From Prorocentrum cordatum (taxonomy: Eukaryota; Sar; Dinophyceae; Prorocentrales; Prorocentraceae), in assembly GCA_963575745.1 (NCBI GenBank), contig CAUYUJ010019099.1:123568-187567 (forward strand): a stretch of DNA of 64,000 nt, in the 5' to 3' direction. A program made the position numbers and the translations under genes. This document shows, one piece after another, positions 50,898 to 59,939 of the stretch. Position 1 is the stretch's first letter. Each line of letters begins with the position of its first letter. The notes under the pieces are model-generated. The model searched no databases. It was given only the letters and a program-made list of their open reading frames with translations, and was not told the origin of the DNA.

Positions 50898-53032
50898 CCA
50901 GCACGGATGCGCAGGTGCAGGCAGCCGTGGAGCAGTTGCGTCTGAGGGACGCATGGTATGAGGGCCGATCCTGGGGTTGCCCCGGCAATAAGTTCTATTC
51001 GGGTCTCGGCGAGAGGGGGTCTGTTGGCCAGAGACGTGACCGGGTGCTCTTCGGAGCGGACCTCTGGTCCGAGGTGCACTTGGTAGGGAAATGGAAGGTG
51101 TTCTTCGAGGGTTCCGAGTTCCACATGTCCGACCACTATGGGCTGTTCGGGTATGTGCGTGCCCACGCGTGCTTTGGATCTCGGGAGCAGAAGATGAGGG
51201 CCGTGGCGCAGCGCGCGAGAGTCGTGCTGCAGGCGACTCGCGATCAGTCACAGAGACTGGAGGGTGTGGAGGTTCAGAGTCGGTTACAGCGTGGTCGAGA
51301 GGCCGCGGCGCTGGCCCGGCAGCAGGCGCAGGAACGAGATCGAGAGGCGTACTTGCGGACGCAGCAGCGGGCTGCCGGCCGCCGACAGCGCCGTCGGGAA
51401 CAAGCGATATCCGCAGCGTTCGGGCCACAGAGTTGGTTTGCTTTGGGTCGCCCGGTTCCGCCGCCGCCGAGCCCCTGCCCGCCTCCGCCGCCACCGTGCC
51501 CGGCAGACATGTATGTCCCGAACGTGGCTGGCATTCGCGCGGCTTCGTGGGACAGCGTGCGGTGCGTGCCCGTCCGAGGGATGCCGCGGCCATGGCACAC
51601 CTGCTACGTGGTCAGTGTGACGCAGCTGATGATGCGGACGCCTGCCGTCTTGGAGTGGCTTCGATGGCATTCAGAGCAGCAGTGCGAGGACCGGGCCACG
51701 GGGCGTTGTTGCGTGTGCGGGATGTGGGAGACGTACAACCAGTTGTGCTCGCGACGCTGGCAGCAGGGACCTGTGAGTGTGCTGCGGCGTACGAGCGTTG
51801 ACTGCGACGACGATGTGATGGGGCGGCCGAGTGAGTTCAATGACCCGTGGCAGCAGCAGGATGTGTTTGCGTATTGGGGTAAGCTGATGGTGGCTGCGCG
51901 TGACGCAGAGATGTTGGCAGGTCGGTTTGCGCAGCGGGAACCCGTTAGCATCCGCGCGGTGAATCTGCGGGTGACGTGCGTTGATCAGATGTTCGGGTTC
52001 GTCGTGGAGAAGCGGGAGAAGTGTGACGTGTGCAATTACGAGACTGTCGCGTACGAGGCTGAGGATGTGCTGAAGCTGCGTGTTCATGGGCGTCCAGGTG
52101 GGCCCTTGATGCTGCAGGAGTTGTACTGCGACTTCTGTGCTCCTGAAGAAATCGAGAAGAGCTGCCCGGGGTGTTGCCGCGACGAGCACGACCGGGTTAA
52201 GCACGTGAGGCAGACGAGAGCAACTGGTGTGCCACAGGTTCTGGTGGTTCAATTGAGGAGGGGCACCGAGGCGCGGGAGGCAGTGTGGGTGGAAGAGCAA
52301 CTGAGGCTGCCAGGGCTTCCCCAGATGCAGTTGGTCGGTGTGGTTTACCATAATGGGCGGTCAGTTAATTGCGGCCATTACACGACTCTGTGCCGCGTTC
52401 ATGATGGGAGGTACTTCGTGTTTGACGACGACGAGCCACCGCGCTTGATCCGAGACGAGCCGGCGCACATCAAGCAGAAGGAGGCGTACATGGCAGTGTA
52501 TTGCCGCCTGGGCCGCGGTCAGGGGCAGGGCGCGGGCGCAGGTGCGACCGAGGTGGACGCAGCGCGTGAGGGGCAGGGCAGTGGCGGGAGTGGGCCGGGG
52601 GGCGGTGATGCGAGTGCGTCTGGTGGCGGCGGATGGGGCGGGGGTGGGCTGTTGGTGGTGACGCCGACGGAGCGACGGAGCGCGAGGGGGGGAGTGGGGC
52701 GTCGGCGGCCCGAGGGAACGGGCGCGCGGGCGGCGTCGCTGGCGATCGGGCCGGGGCTTCGGCGTCTGTTGGGTCGAGGGGTGAGCCTACGTCCGGCGGT
52801 GGAGTTGGTGCTGGGCCAGGCCGTGGAGGACGCAGGGAGGGCGTTGTCTCGGTTGCCGCCGCCGAGCCGCGTTCCGCGAGCAGGCGCCTGCGGAGGAAGT
52901 GCGCGTTTTCGACGTCAGGGGAGGGGCGCGCCGTCGAGGGTGATGGTGCGGCTGGGCGGCGAGCGGTCACGACGAAGGGCAGGGCTTCGGGCGCAGCCGA
53001 GTCAAGGGGCGCGGCAGGCGCCCGCGACTTGA
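50570..53032 (+). CDS. EEP nuclease C-terminal half fused to a USP-like (C19) cysteine protease
   Basis: True coding begins near 50,822 and the upstream part of the frame is spurious. EEP motifs: LLIVGDMTS (Asp at 50,891; Thr where GDxN is usual), QRRDRVLF and FHMSDHYGLF (Asp 51,131, His 51,134). A coiled coil (about 51,190-51,420, QRARVVLQATRDQ to RRQRRREQAIS) and a Pro-rich hinge follow. The USP-like domain has a Cys box PRPWHTCYVVSVTQLM (Cys at 51,602, residue 345), a zinc-finger pair KCDVC (52,022) and SCPGCC (52,163), a VLVVQLRRG strand, and a His box NCGHYTTLC (His at 52,376, residue 603) with FVFDDD (Asp 52,424). The family order is complete, but the usual Asn before the Cys is replaced by Trp/His. 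A basic, Ser/Gly-rich tail follows. Confidence 0.85.
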   Translation: MRGRGRVRGAVRGVSIGGRCAGARVQGVCASVRQARSAGGICGCARAGSVRAVPCPGSRRRRRRRRWARARGGGAPATDASWERRRAILGKIVAKCGDECHRLLIVGDMTSTDAQVQAAVEQLRLRDAWYEGRSWGCPGNKFYSGLGERGSVGQRRDRVLFGADLWSEVHLVGKWKVFFEGSEFHMSDHYGLFGYVRAHACFGSREQKMRAVAQRARVVLQATRDQSQRLEGVEVQSRLQRGREAAALARQQAQERDREAYLRTQQRAAGRRQRRREQAISAAFGPQSWFALGRPVPPPPSPCPPPPPPCPADMYVPNVAGIRAASWDSVRCVPVRGMPRPWHTCYVVSVTQLMMRTPAVLEWLRWHSEQQCEDRATGRCCVCGMWETYNQLCSRRWQQGPVSVLRRTSVDCDDDVMGRPSEFNDPWQQQDVFAYWGKLMVAARDAEMLAGRFAQREPVSIRAVNLRVTCVDQMFGFVVEKREKCDVCNYETVAYEAEDVLKLRVHGRPGGPLMLQELYCDFCAPEEIEKSCPGCCRDEHDRVKHVRQTRATGVPQVLVVQLRRGTEAREAVWVEEQLRLPGLPQMQLVGVVYHNGRSVNCGHYTTLCRVHDGRYFVFDDDEPPRLIRDEPAHIKQKEAYMAVYCRLGRGQGQGAGAGATEVDAAREGQGSGGSGPGGGDASASGGGGWGGGGLLVVTPTERRSARGGVGRRRPEGTGARAASLAIGPGLRRLLGRGVSLRPAVELVLGQAVEDAGRALSRLPPPSRVPRAGACGGSARFRRQGRGAPSRVMVRLGGERSRRRAGLRAQPSQGARQAPAT

Positions 53033-53577
53033 CCGCTGGGGTGGGCGGGGGGGCGGTGTCTCCGAGGGAGGGGGGGGTCTCTGGCTCGCCTGGTGGCGCC
53101 GCTCCGCGTTCCGCCGCGCGGCGGGCACGGGAAAAGACGGCGACGCCTCGCTCGGATGCAGGGGCGGCGGGTGGCGCGGCGGGCGCGGCTGGAGTCTGGG
53201 ATGTCGGCGGGGAGCGCGACGTCGCTGGGCCAGGGCGCGTCCGAGGTGCTCGAGGGTCCGGGGGGGCGCGCGCGGGCGGCGGGGGTCTAGGTGGCGATGT
53301 GGCGTGCGCGAGTGTCGCGGGGGGGAAAGATGCGGCAGCGGTGGGGACGGTGTGGGTTTCAGCGTCGGGGAAACGAAAGGTGGAGCCTCGGTCAGAGGCG
53401 GAGGTCCCGCGGAGGAGCTCGGCGCGTTTGGCGGCGCGAGCTGCGCCCGGCCCCGTCGCGGTCGAGGAGGGGGCTGCCGCGGGCGAGGGCGCGTATATAC
53501 GGGGGGGGTGCTGGTGCGCCCGAGGCGCGCGGAGCCGTCTGGACCGTCGAGTGGCGGCGGCGCCGCGCGAGTGGTGA
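52633..53577 (+). CDS. Possible C-terminal tail in another frame
   Basis: A Gly/Ala/Arg-rich 314-codon frame overlapping the tail of the USP-like ORF. Short basic motifs PRSASRRLRRK, PRSAARRAREK and PRRSSARLAARAA recur at intervals and resemble GRRSARLQQF in the first ORF of the element. This suggests the polyprotein ends here after another frame change near 52,870. Composition alone cannot prove it is coding. Confidence 0.35.
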   Translation: MGRGWAVGGDADGATEREGGSGASAARGNGRAGGVAGDRAGASASVGSRGEPTSGGGVGAGPGRGGRREGVVSVAAAEPRSASRRLRRKCAFSTSGEGRAVEGDGAAGRRAVTTKGRASGAAESRGAAGARDLTAGVGGGAVSPREGGVSGSPGGAAPRSAARRAREKTATPRSDAGAAGGAAGAAGVWDVGGERDVAGPGRVRGARGSGGARAGGGGLGGDVACASVAGGKDAAAVGTVWVSASGKRKVEPRSEAEVPRRSSARLAARAAPGPVAVEEGAAAGEGAYIRGGCWCARGARSRLDRRVAAAPREW

Positions 53578-53892
53578 CAGGTTTCGGTGCGGGGAGGATC
53601 GAGAACTTGGCTGCGTTCCAGCGCAGCCGCGATTTGGGGGATGCGACGCGCGCGTCGCAGCGGGTCTCGGAGGGGGCCCGAGGGAGGTGCGTGGTTATGC
53701 AGGGGAATGAGCTGGATCCGTCTGCGGGGTCCGCCTGGCATGCGGGTCGATAGGGCGGGGGGTGCGGTGGGAGCTGGGTGTTGAGGGGGGAAGAGTGGGG
53801 AAGCAAGACGGGGGGGGGGGGAGCGGGTGAACTAGGGCAAGGCTGTGCTGCGAGGTTCGGCTACTCCCCCCTCAAGTCTTTTCTCTCCGCTG

Positions 53893-53977
53893 GCGCTCCG
53901 TGAGGGCGAAGTGGCTGGAGCGGAGGGAGGGCTGGCCCCGTAGTGGGGCGGTGCCTCCCCCGTCCGGTGCGCCAGCG
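53893..53977. repeat. Nested palindrome module M, copy 1
   Basis: Longest outer stem of the family: CGCTGGCGC (53,889-53,897) against GCGCCAGCG (53,969-53,977). The inner hairpin is GCCCC, loop GTAGT, GGGGC. It sits directly downstream of the Helitron-like coding region, about 110 bp after the last plausible coding sequence. Confidence 0.8.
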
Positions 53978-54129
53978 AGGAGGGGGGTGCGCGTGGATGA
54001 AGGGCTGGAACTCTTTGTGGCGGTGGCGCCGATCAAGTGGTGGATGGTTCCGAAGGGATCGATGATTGGAGGGGCCTGGGGAGGGTCTCGGGTATGCCGG
54101 GAAATGAGTTGGATCCGTCGGCGTGGTTG

Positions 54130-54210
54130 TCGGAGTTCGCGAGGGCGGAGTGGTTGGAGTGGAGGGGCGGCCGGCCCCGAAATGGTGCGGCGCCTTCCCC
54201 TCCGGAGCGC
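54130..54210. repeat. Nested palindrome module M, copy 2
   Basis: The right outer arm CGGAGCGC (54,203-54,210) is intact. The left arm is degraded (GAGTTCGCGAGG) and the inner hairpin is partly lost (GGCCCCGAAATGGTGC). It lies at the start of the octamer array. Confidence 0.7.
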
Positions 54211-54372
54211 CGGAAGGGGGTGTGGTGGGTGGGGGGGGGGCTCTGTCTGTGTGTCTGTGTGTCTGTGTGTCTATGTCTCTATGTGTCTATGTGTCTGTGT
54301 GTCTGTGTGTCTGTGTGTCTGTGTTTTGGCGTCTGTGTGTCTGTGTGTCAGTGTGTCAGTGTGTCTGTGTAT

Positions 54373-54413
<41 letters not shown>

Positions 54414-57175
54414 TGTGTGTCTGTCTGTCTGGGTGTTTGTGTGTCAGTGTGCCTGTGTGTCTATGGTCAGGAGGAAAAAGCACAGACGCAATTAATCGTC
54501 GCTTCGATCGAATATATGGGAAAATATGGGGAGTGGGATGGTAGACAAAAAAACACAGAAAATATGGGAACATATGGGGATTTGTTTAATTTGTGTGTAT
54601 TCATTTGTGTGTCATGGGGCCCCTTCATTTTTGCCTGCGTGTCTGTGTGTCCTTGTGTCTGCGTGTCTGTGTGTTGTTGTGTCTGCGTGTCTGCGTGTCT
54701 GTGTGTCCGCGTGTCTGTGTGTCCGTGTGTCCTGTGTGTCTGTGTGTCTGTGTGTCTGTGACTCTGGTGCTCTGTGTGTCTGTGTGCTTGAGTGTCTGTG
54801 TCTCTGTGTGTCTGTGTATTTGTGTGTCTGTATGTCTGCGTGTCTGTGTGTCTTCGTGTCTGTGTGTCTGTGTGTCTGTGTGTCCGTGTGTCTGTGTGTC
54901 TGTGTGTCTGTGTGCCTGTGTGTTTGTTTGTCTGTGTGTCTGTGTGTCTGTGCGTCTGTGTGTCTGTGTGTCTGTGTGTCTGTGTGTCTGTGTGTCGGTG
55001 TGTCTGTGTGTCTGTGACTGTGTGTCTGAGTGTCCGTGTGTATTTTGTGTCTGTATGGCCGTGTGTCTGTCTGTCTGTGTGTGGTTGTCTGTGTGTCCGT
55101 GTGTCCGTGTGTCCGTGTGTCTGTGTGTCTATGTGTCTGTCTGTCTCTCTCTATGTCTGTCTGTCTGTTTGTCTGTCTGTGTGTCTGTGTGTCAGTGTGT
55201 CTGTGTGTCTGTGTGTCTGTGTGTCTGTGTGCCTGTGTTTCTGTCTTTCTGTCTTTCTGTGTGTCTGTGCGTCTGTGCTGCTGTGTGTCTGTGTGTTTGT
55301 GTGTCTGTGTGTCAGTGTGTCAGTGTGTCAGTGTGTCTGCGTGTCTCTGTGTCTGTGTTTCTGTGTGTCAGTGTGTCAGTGTGTCTGTGTCTCTGTGTGT
55401 CTGTGTGTCTGTGTGGCTGTGTGTCTGTGTGTCTGTGTGTCTGGGTGTCTGGGTGACCGTGTGTCTGTGTGTCTGTGTGTCTGTGTGTCTGTGTGTCTGT
55501 GTGTCTGTGTGTTTTTTTTTTTGTTTTGCGTCTGTGTGTCTGTGTGTCAGTGTGGCAGTGTGTCCGTGTAACTGTTTGTCTGTGTGTCTGTGTGTCTGTC
55601 TGTCTGTGTGTCTGTGTGCCTGTGTGCTTTCGTGCCTGCGTGTCTGTGTGTCCCTTTGTCTGCGTGTCTGTGTGTTGGTGTTTCTGCGTGTCTGCGTGTG
55701 CTTGTGTGTCTGTGTGTCTGTGTGTCTGTGTGTCTGTGTGTCTGTTTGTCTGTGTGTCTGTGTGTCTGTGTGTCTGTGTGTCTGGTGCTGTGGGTGTCGG
55801 TGTGTTTGAGTGTCTGTGTGTCTGTGTGTCTGTGTATTTGTGTGTCTGTGTGTCTGCGTGTATGCGTGTCTTTTTGTCTGTGTGTCTGTGTGTCTGTGTG
55901 TCTGTGTGTCTGTGTGTCTGAGTGTCTGTGTGTCTGTGTGTCCGTGTGTATGTGTGTCTGTGTGTCTGTGTGTCTGTGTATCTGTCTCTCTGTCTTTCTG
56001 TTTGTCTGTGTGTCTGTTTGTCCGTGTGTCTGTGTGCCTGAGTGTCCGTGTGTGTGTGTGTCTGTGTGTCTGTGTGTCTGTGGGTCTGTGTGTCCGTGTG
56101 TCTGTGTGTCCGTTTGTCTGTGTGTCCCTGTGCCTCTGTGTCAGTCTTCCTGTCATTCTTTGTGTCCGTGTGTCTGTGTGTTTGTGTATATGTGTGTCTG
56201 GTTGCTTGTGTGTCTGTGGGTCCGTGTGTCAGTGTGTCTGTGTGTCTGTGTTTCTGTGTTCCAGTGTGTCAATATTGTCAGTGTGTCAGTGTGTCAGTGT
56301 GTCTGTGTGTCTGTGTGTCTATGTGTCTGTGTGTCTGGGTGTCTGGGTGTCAGTCTGGCAGTGTGTCCGTGTGTCTGTGTGCCTGTGTGTCTGTGTATCT
56401 GTGTGTCTGGTTGTCTGTGTGTCTGGGTGTCTGTGTGGTTGTGTGTCTGTGTGTCTGTGTGTGCGTGTGTCCGTGTGTCTGTGTGTCTGCATGTCCGTGT
56501 GTCCGTGTGTCCGTGTGTCTGTCTGTCTGTGTGTCTGTGTGACTGTGTGTCTGTGTGTCTGTGTGTCTGTGTGTTTCTGTGTTGGTGTGTCTGTGTGTCT
56601 GTGTGTTGGTGTCTGTGTGTCCGTGTGTCCGTGTGTCTGTGTGTCTGTGTGTCTGTGTGTCTGTGTGTCTGTGCGTCTGTGTGTCTGTGTGTCCGTGTGT
56701 CTGTGTGTATTTGTGTGTGTCTGTCTGTCTGTGTGTCGGTATGTCTGTGTGTCTGTGTGTCTGTGTCTGTGTGTCTGTATGTCCGTGTGTCTTTTGTGTC
56801 CGTGTGTCCGTGTGTCCGTGTCTGTGTGTTTGTATGTCTGTGTGCTTGTGTGTCTGTGTGTCTGTGTGTCTGAGTGTCTGCGTGTCTGGGTGTCTGTGTG
56901 TCTGTGTGACTGGTTGTCTGTGTCTCTGTGTATCCTTGTGTCTGCGCGTCTTTGTGTCTGTGTGTCTGCGTTTCTGTATGTCAGTATGTCTGTGTGTCTG
57001 TCTGTCTGTGGATCTTTCTGTGTGTCTGTCTTTCTGTGCGTGTGTGTGTGGGTGTCTGTCTGTGTGTCTGTGCGCGTGTATTTGCGTGTGTGTGTGCGCG
57101 TGTGTGTGTGTCAGTGTGTGTGTGTGTGCGCGTGGCGCTGGCATCCCCGCGCTGCCCCCCCCCCCCTTTTTCCGG

Positions 57176-57255
57176 GCGCTCCGCGAGGGCGGAGTTGTTG
57201 GAGTGGAGGGAGGGCCCGCCCTAAATTGGGGCGGTGCCTCCCCCCTCCGGAGCGT
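57176..57255. repeat. Nested palindrome module M, copy 3
   Basis: Outer arms GCGCTCCG (57,176-57,183) and CGGAGCGT (57,248-57,255). The inner hairpin is weakened (CGCCCTAAATTGGGGCG). Preceded by a GGCGCTGGCATCCCCGCGCTG flank and a C-rich run. Confidence 0.8.
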
Positions 57256-59339
57256 CTGCGTGTCTGTGTTTCTGCGTGTCTGTTTGTCTGTGTGTCTTTG
57301 TGTCGATGTGTCTATGTGTCCGTGTGTCTGTGTGTCTGTATGTCTGTGTGTCTGTGTGTCTGTGTGTCTGTGTGTCTGTGTCTGTGTGTCTGTGTGTCTG
57401 TGTGTCCCTGTGTCTTTTGTCTCTGTATGGCCGTCTGTGTCTGGTGTCTGCGCTTCTGTCTGTGCGTGTTTGTCTGTGTGTCCGTGCTCCGTGTGTCTGT
57501 GTGTCTGTGTGTCGGCGTGTCTTTGTGCCCTGTGTTTCTGTGTGTCAGTGTGTCAGTGTGTCTGTGTCTCTGTGTGTCTGAGTGTCTGTGTGTCTGTGTG
57601 TCTCTGTATCTGTGTGTCTGTGTGTGTGTGTGTCTGTGTGTCTGTGTGTCTTCAGTGTGACGGTGTGTCTGTGTGTCTGTGTGTCTGTGTGTCTGTATTT
57701 TTTTTGGGCGTCTGTGTGTCAGTGTGTCGGTGTGTTTGTGTATATGTTTGTCTGTGTGTCTGTGTGTCTGTCTGTCTGTGTGTCTGTGTGCCTGTGTGCC
57801 TTTGTGCCCGCGTGTCTGTGTGTCCTTGTGTCTGCGTGTCTGTGTGTTGGTGTTTTTGCGTGTCTGCGTGTGACTGCGTCTCTGTGCGTCTGTGTGCCTG
57901 TGTGTCTGTGTGTCTGAGTGTCTGCGTGTCTGTGTGTCTGGTGCTGCGTGTGTCAGTGTGCTTGAATGTCTGTGTGTCTGTGTGTCTGTGTATTTGTGTG
58001 TCTGTATCTCTGAGTGTCTGTGTGTCTGCGTGTCTGTGTGTCTGTGTTTTTGTGCGTCTGTGTGTCTGTGTGTCTGTGTGTCTGTGTGTCTGTGCTTCCG
58101 TGTGTTTGTGTGTATGTGTGTCTCTGTGTCTGTGTCTCTGTGTGCTTGTGTTTCTGTCTTTCTGTCTTTCTGTGTGTCTGTGTGTCTGTGTGTCTGTGTG
58201 TCTGTGTGTCTGAATGTCCAAGTTTTTGCGTGTCTGTGTGTCTGTGTGTCTGTGTGTTTGTGTGTCTGTGTGTTTGTGTGTCTGTGTGTCCCTGTGCCTG
58301 TGTGTGTTTTTCTGTCTTTCTTTGTGTCCGTGTGTCTGTGTGTCTGTGTATCTGTCTGTCTGGTTGCCTGTGTGTCTATGTGTCTGTGTGTCTGTGTGTC
58401 TGGGTGTTTGGGTGTCCGTCTGTCAGTGTGTCCGTGTGTCTGTGTGTCTGTGTTTCTGTGTATCCTTGTATTTGTGTGTCTGTATGTCTCTGTGTCTGTG
58501 TGTCTGCGTTTCTGTGGGTCCGTGTGTGTGTCCGTGTGTCTGTGTGTCAGCGTGTCCGTGTGCCCATGTGTCTGTGTGTCTGTGCGTCTGTGTGTCTGTG
58601 GGCCCGTGTGTGTGTCTGTGTGTCTGTGTGTCAGCGTGTCCGTGTAACCATGTGTGTGTGTTTGTGTGTCTGTGTGTATGTGTGTCTGTGTGTCTGTGTG
58701 TCTGAATGTCTGTGAGTCCTGTGTGTTTTTGTGTTGGTGTGTCCGTGTGTCTGTGTGCAGGTGTCTGTGTGTTCGTGTGTCCGTGTGTCTGTGTGTTTGA
58801 GTGTCTGAGTGTTTGTGTGTCTGTGTTTCTGTGTGTCTGTGAGTTCGTGTGTCTGTGTGTATGTGTGTCTGTGTGTCTGTGTGTCTGTGTGTCTGTGTAT
58901 CTGTGTGTCTGTGTGTCTCTGTGTCTGTTTGTCTGTGTGTCTGTACGTCCGTGTCTTTTGTGTCCGTGTGTCCGTGTGGTCGTGTCTGTGTGTTTGTATG
59001 TCTGTGTGTTTGTGTGTTCGTGTGTCTGTGTGTCTGAGTGTCTGCGTGTCTGGGTGTCTAGGTGTCTGTGTGACTGGTTGTCTGTGTGTCTGTGCATCCT
59101 TGTGTCTGAGTGTTTTTGTGTGTGTGTGTGTGTGTGTGTGTCTGCGTGTCTGTGTGTCTCTCTGTTTGTGGATCTGTCTGTGAGTCTGTCTTTCTGTGCG
59201 TCTGTGTGTGTGTGTGTGTCTGTCTGTCTGTGCGCGTGAATTTGCGTGTGTGTGTGCGCGTGTGCGTGTGCGTGTCAGTGTGTGAGTGTGTGCGCGCGCG
59301 GCGCTGGCAGCCCCGCGCTGCCGCCCCACCCCCTTCCGG

Positions 59340-59419
59340 GCGCTCCGCGAGGGCGGTGTGGTTGGAGTGGAGGGAGGGCCGGCCCCAAAATGGGGCGGCG
59401 CCTCCCCCCTCCGGAGCGC
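59340..59419. repeat. Nested palindrome module M, copy 4
   Basis: Outer arms GCGCTCCG (59,340-59,347) and CGGAGCGC (59,412-59,419); inner hairpin GGCCCC (59,381), loop AAAAT, GGGGC. Copy 5 lies exactly 520 bp downstream, with the octamer tract and the GGCGCTGGCAGCCCCGCGCTG flank repeated as well, so this is a 520-bp tandem duplication. Confidence 0.88.
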
Positions 59420-59859
59420 TGGAAGGGGGTGTGGTGGGTGGGGGGGCTCTGTCTGCCTGTCTGTGTGTCTGTGTGTCTGTGTATCTGTGTGTCTGTGTTT
59501 TTGTGCGTCTGTGTGTCTGTGTGTCTGTGTGTCAGTGTGTCTGTGTATCTGTTTGTCTGTGTGTCTGTGTGTCTGTGTGTCTGTGTGTCTGTGTTTTTGT
59601 GCGTCTGTGTGTCTGTGTGTCAGTGTGTCAGTGTGTCTGTGTATCTGTTTGTCTGTGTGTCTGTGTGTCTGTCTGTCTGGGTGTTTGTGCGTCTGTGTGC
59701 CTGTGTGCCTTTGTGCCTGCGTGTCTGTGTGTCTGTCTGTCTGTTTGTGCGCGTGAATTTGCGTGTGTGTGTGCGCGTGCGTGTGTGCGTGTCAGTGTGT
59801 GAGTGTGTGCGCGCGCGGCGCTGGCAGCCCCGCGCTGCCGCCCCCCCCCCCCCTTCCGG

Positions 59860-59939
59860 GCGCTCCGCGAGGGCGGAGTGGTTGGAGTGGAGGGAGGGCC
59901 GGCCCCAAAATGGGGCGGCGCCTCCCCCCTCCGGAGCGC
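59860..59939. repeat. Nested palindrome module M, copy 5
   Basis: Same structure and size (80 bp) as copy 4. It is preceded by a longer C run and followed by an octamer tract that starts identically (GGGGGGCTCTGTCTGCCTGT). Confidence 0.88.

Larger units (their letters stand above)
35137..53780 (+). mobile_element. Giant Helitron-like element encoding Rep, helicase, EEP nuclease and USP-like protease
   Basis: All credible coding sequence in this span is on the plus strand and follows one continuous protein order once frame changes are allowed: acidic region, Cys-rich zinc module, possible CW finger, basic repeats, Rep (HYH, YxxxY), Pif1-type helicase, EEP nuclease, coiled coil, USP-like protease. 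Frame changes lie near 37,270, 38,815, 39,860, 40,800-40,990 (two), 45,090, 48,782, 49,035, 49,900 and 50,820. In-frame stops are at 40,694 (TAG) and 48,617 (TAA). Terminal hairpins and CTRR-type ends were not located, so both boundaries are estimates. Rep plus Pif1 helicase in one polypeptide is diagnostic of Helitrons; an EEP domain is known from the Helentron branch. Confidence 0.85.
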
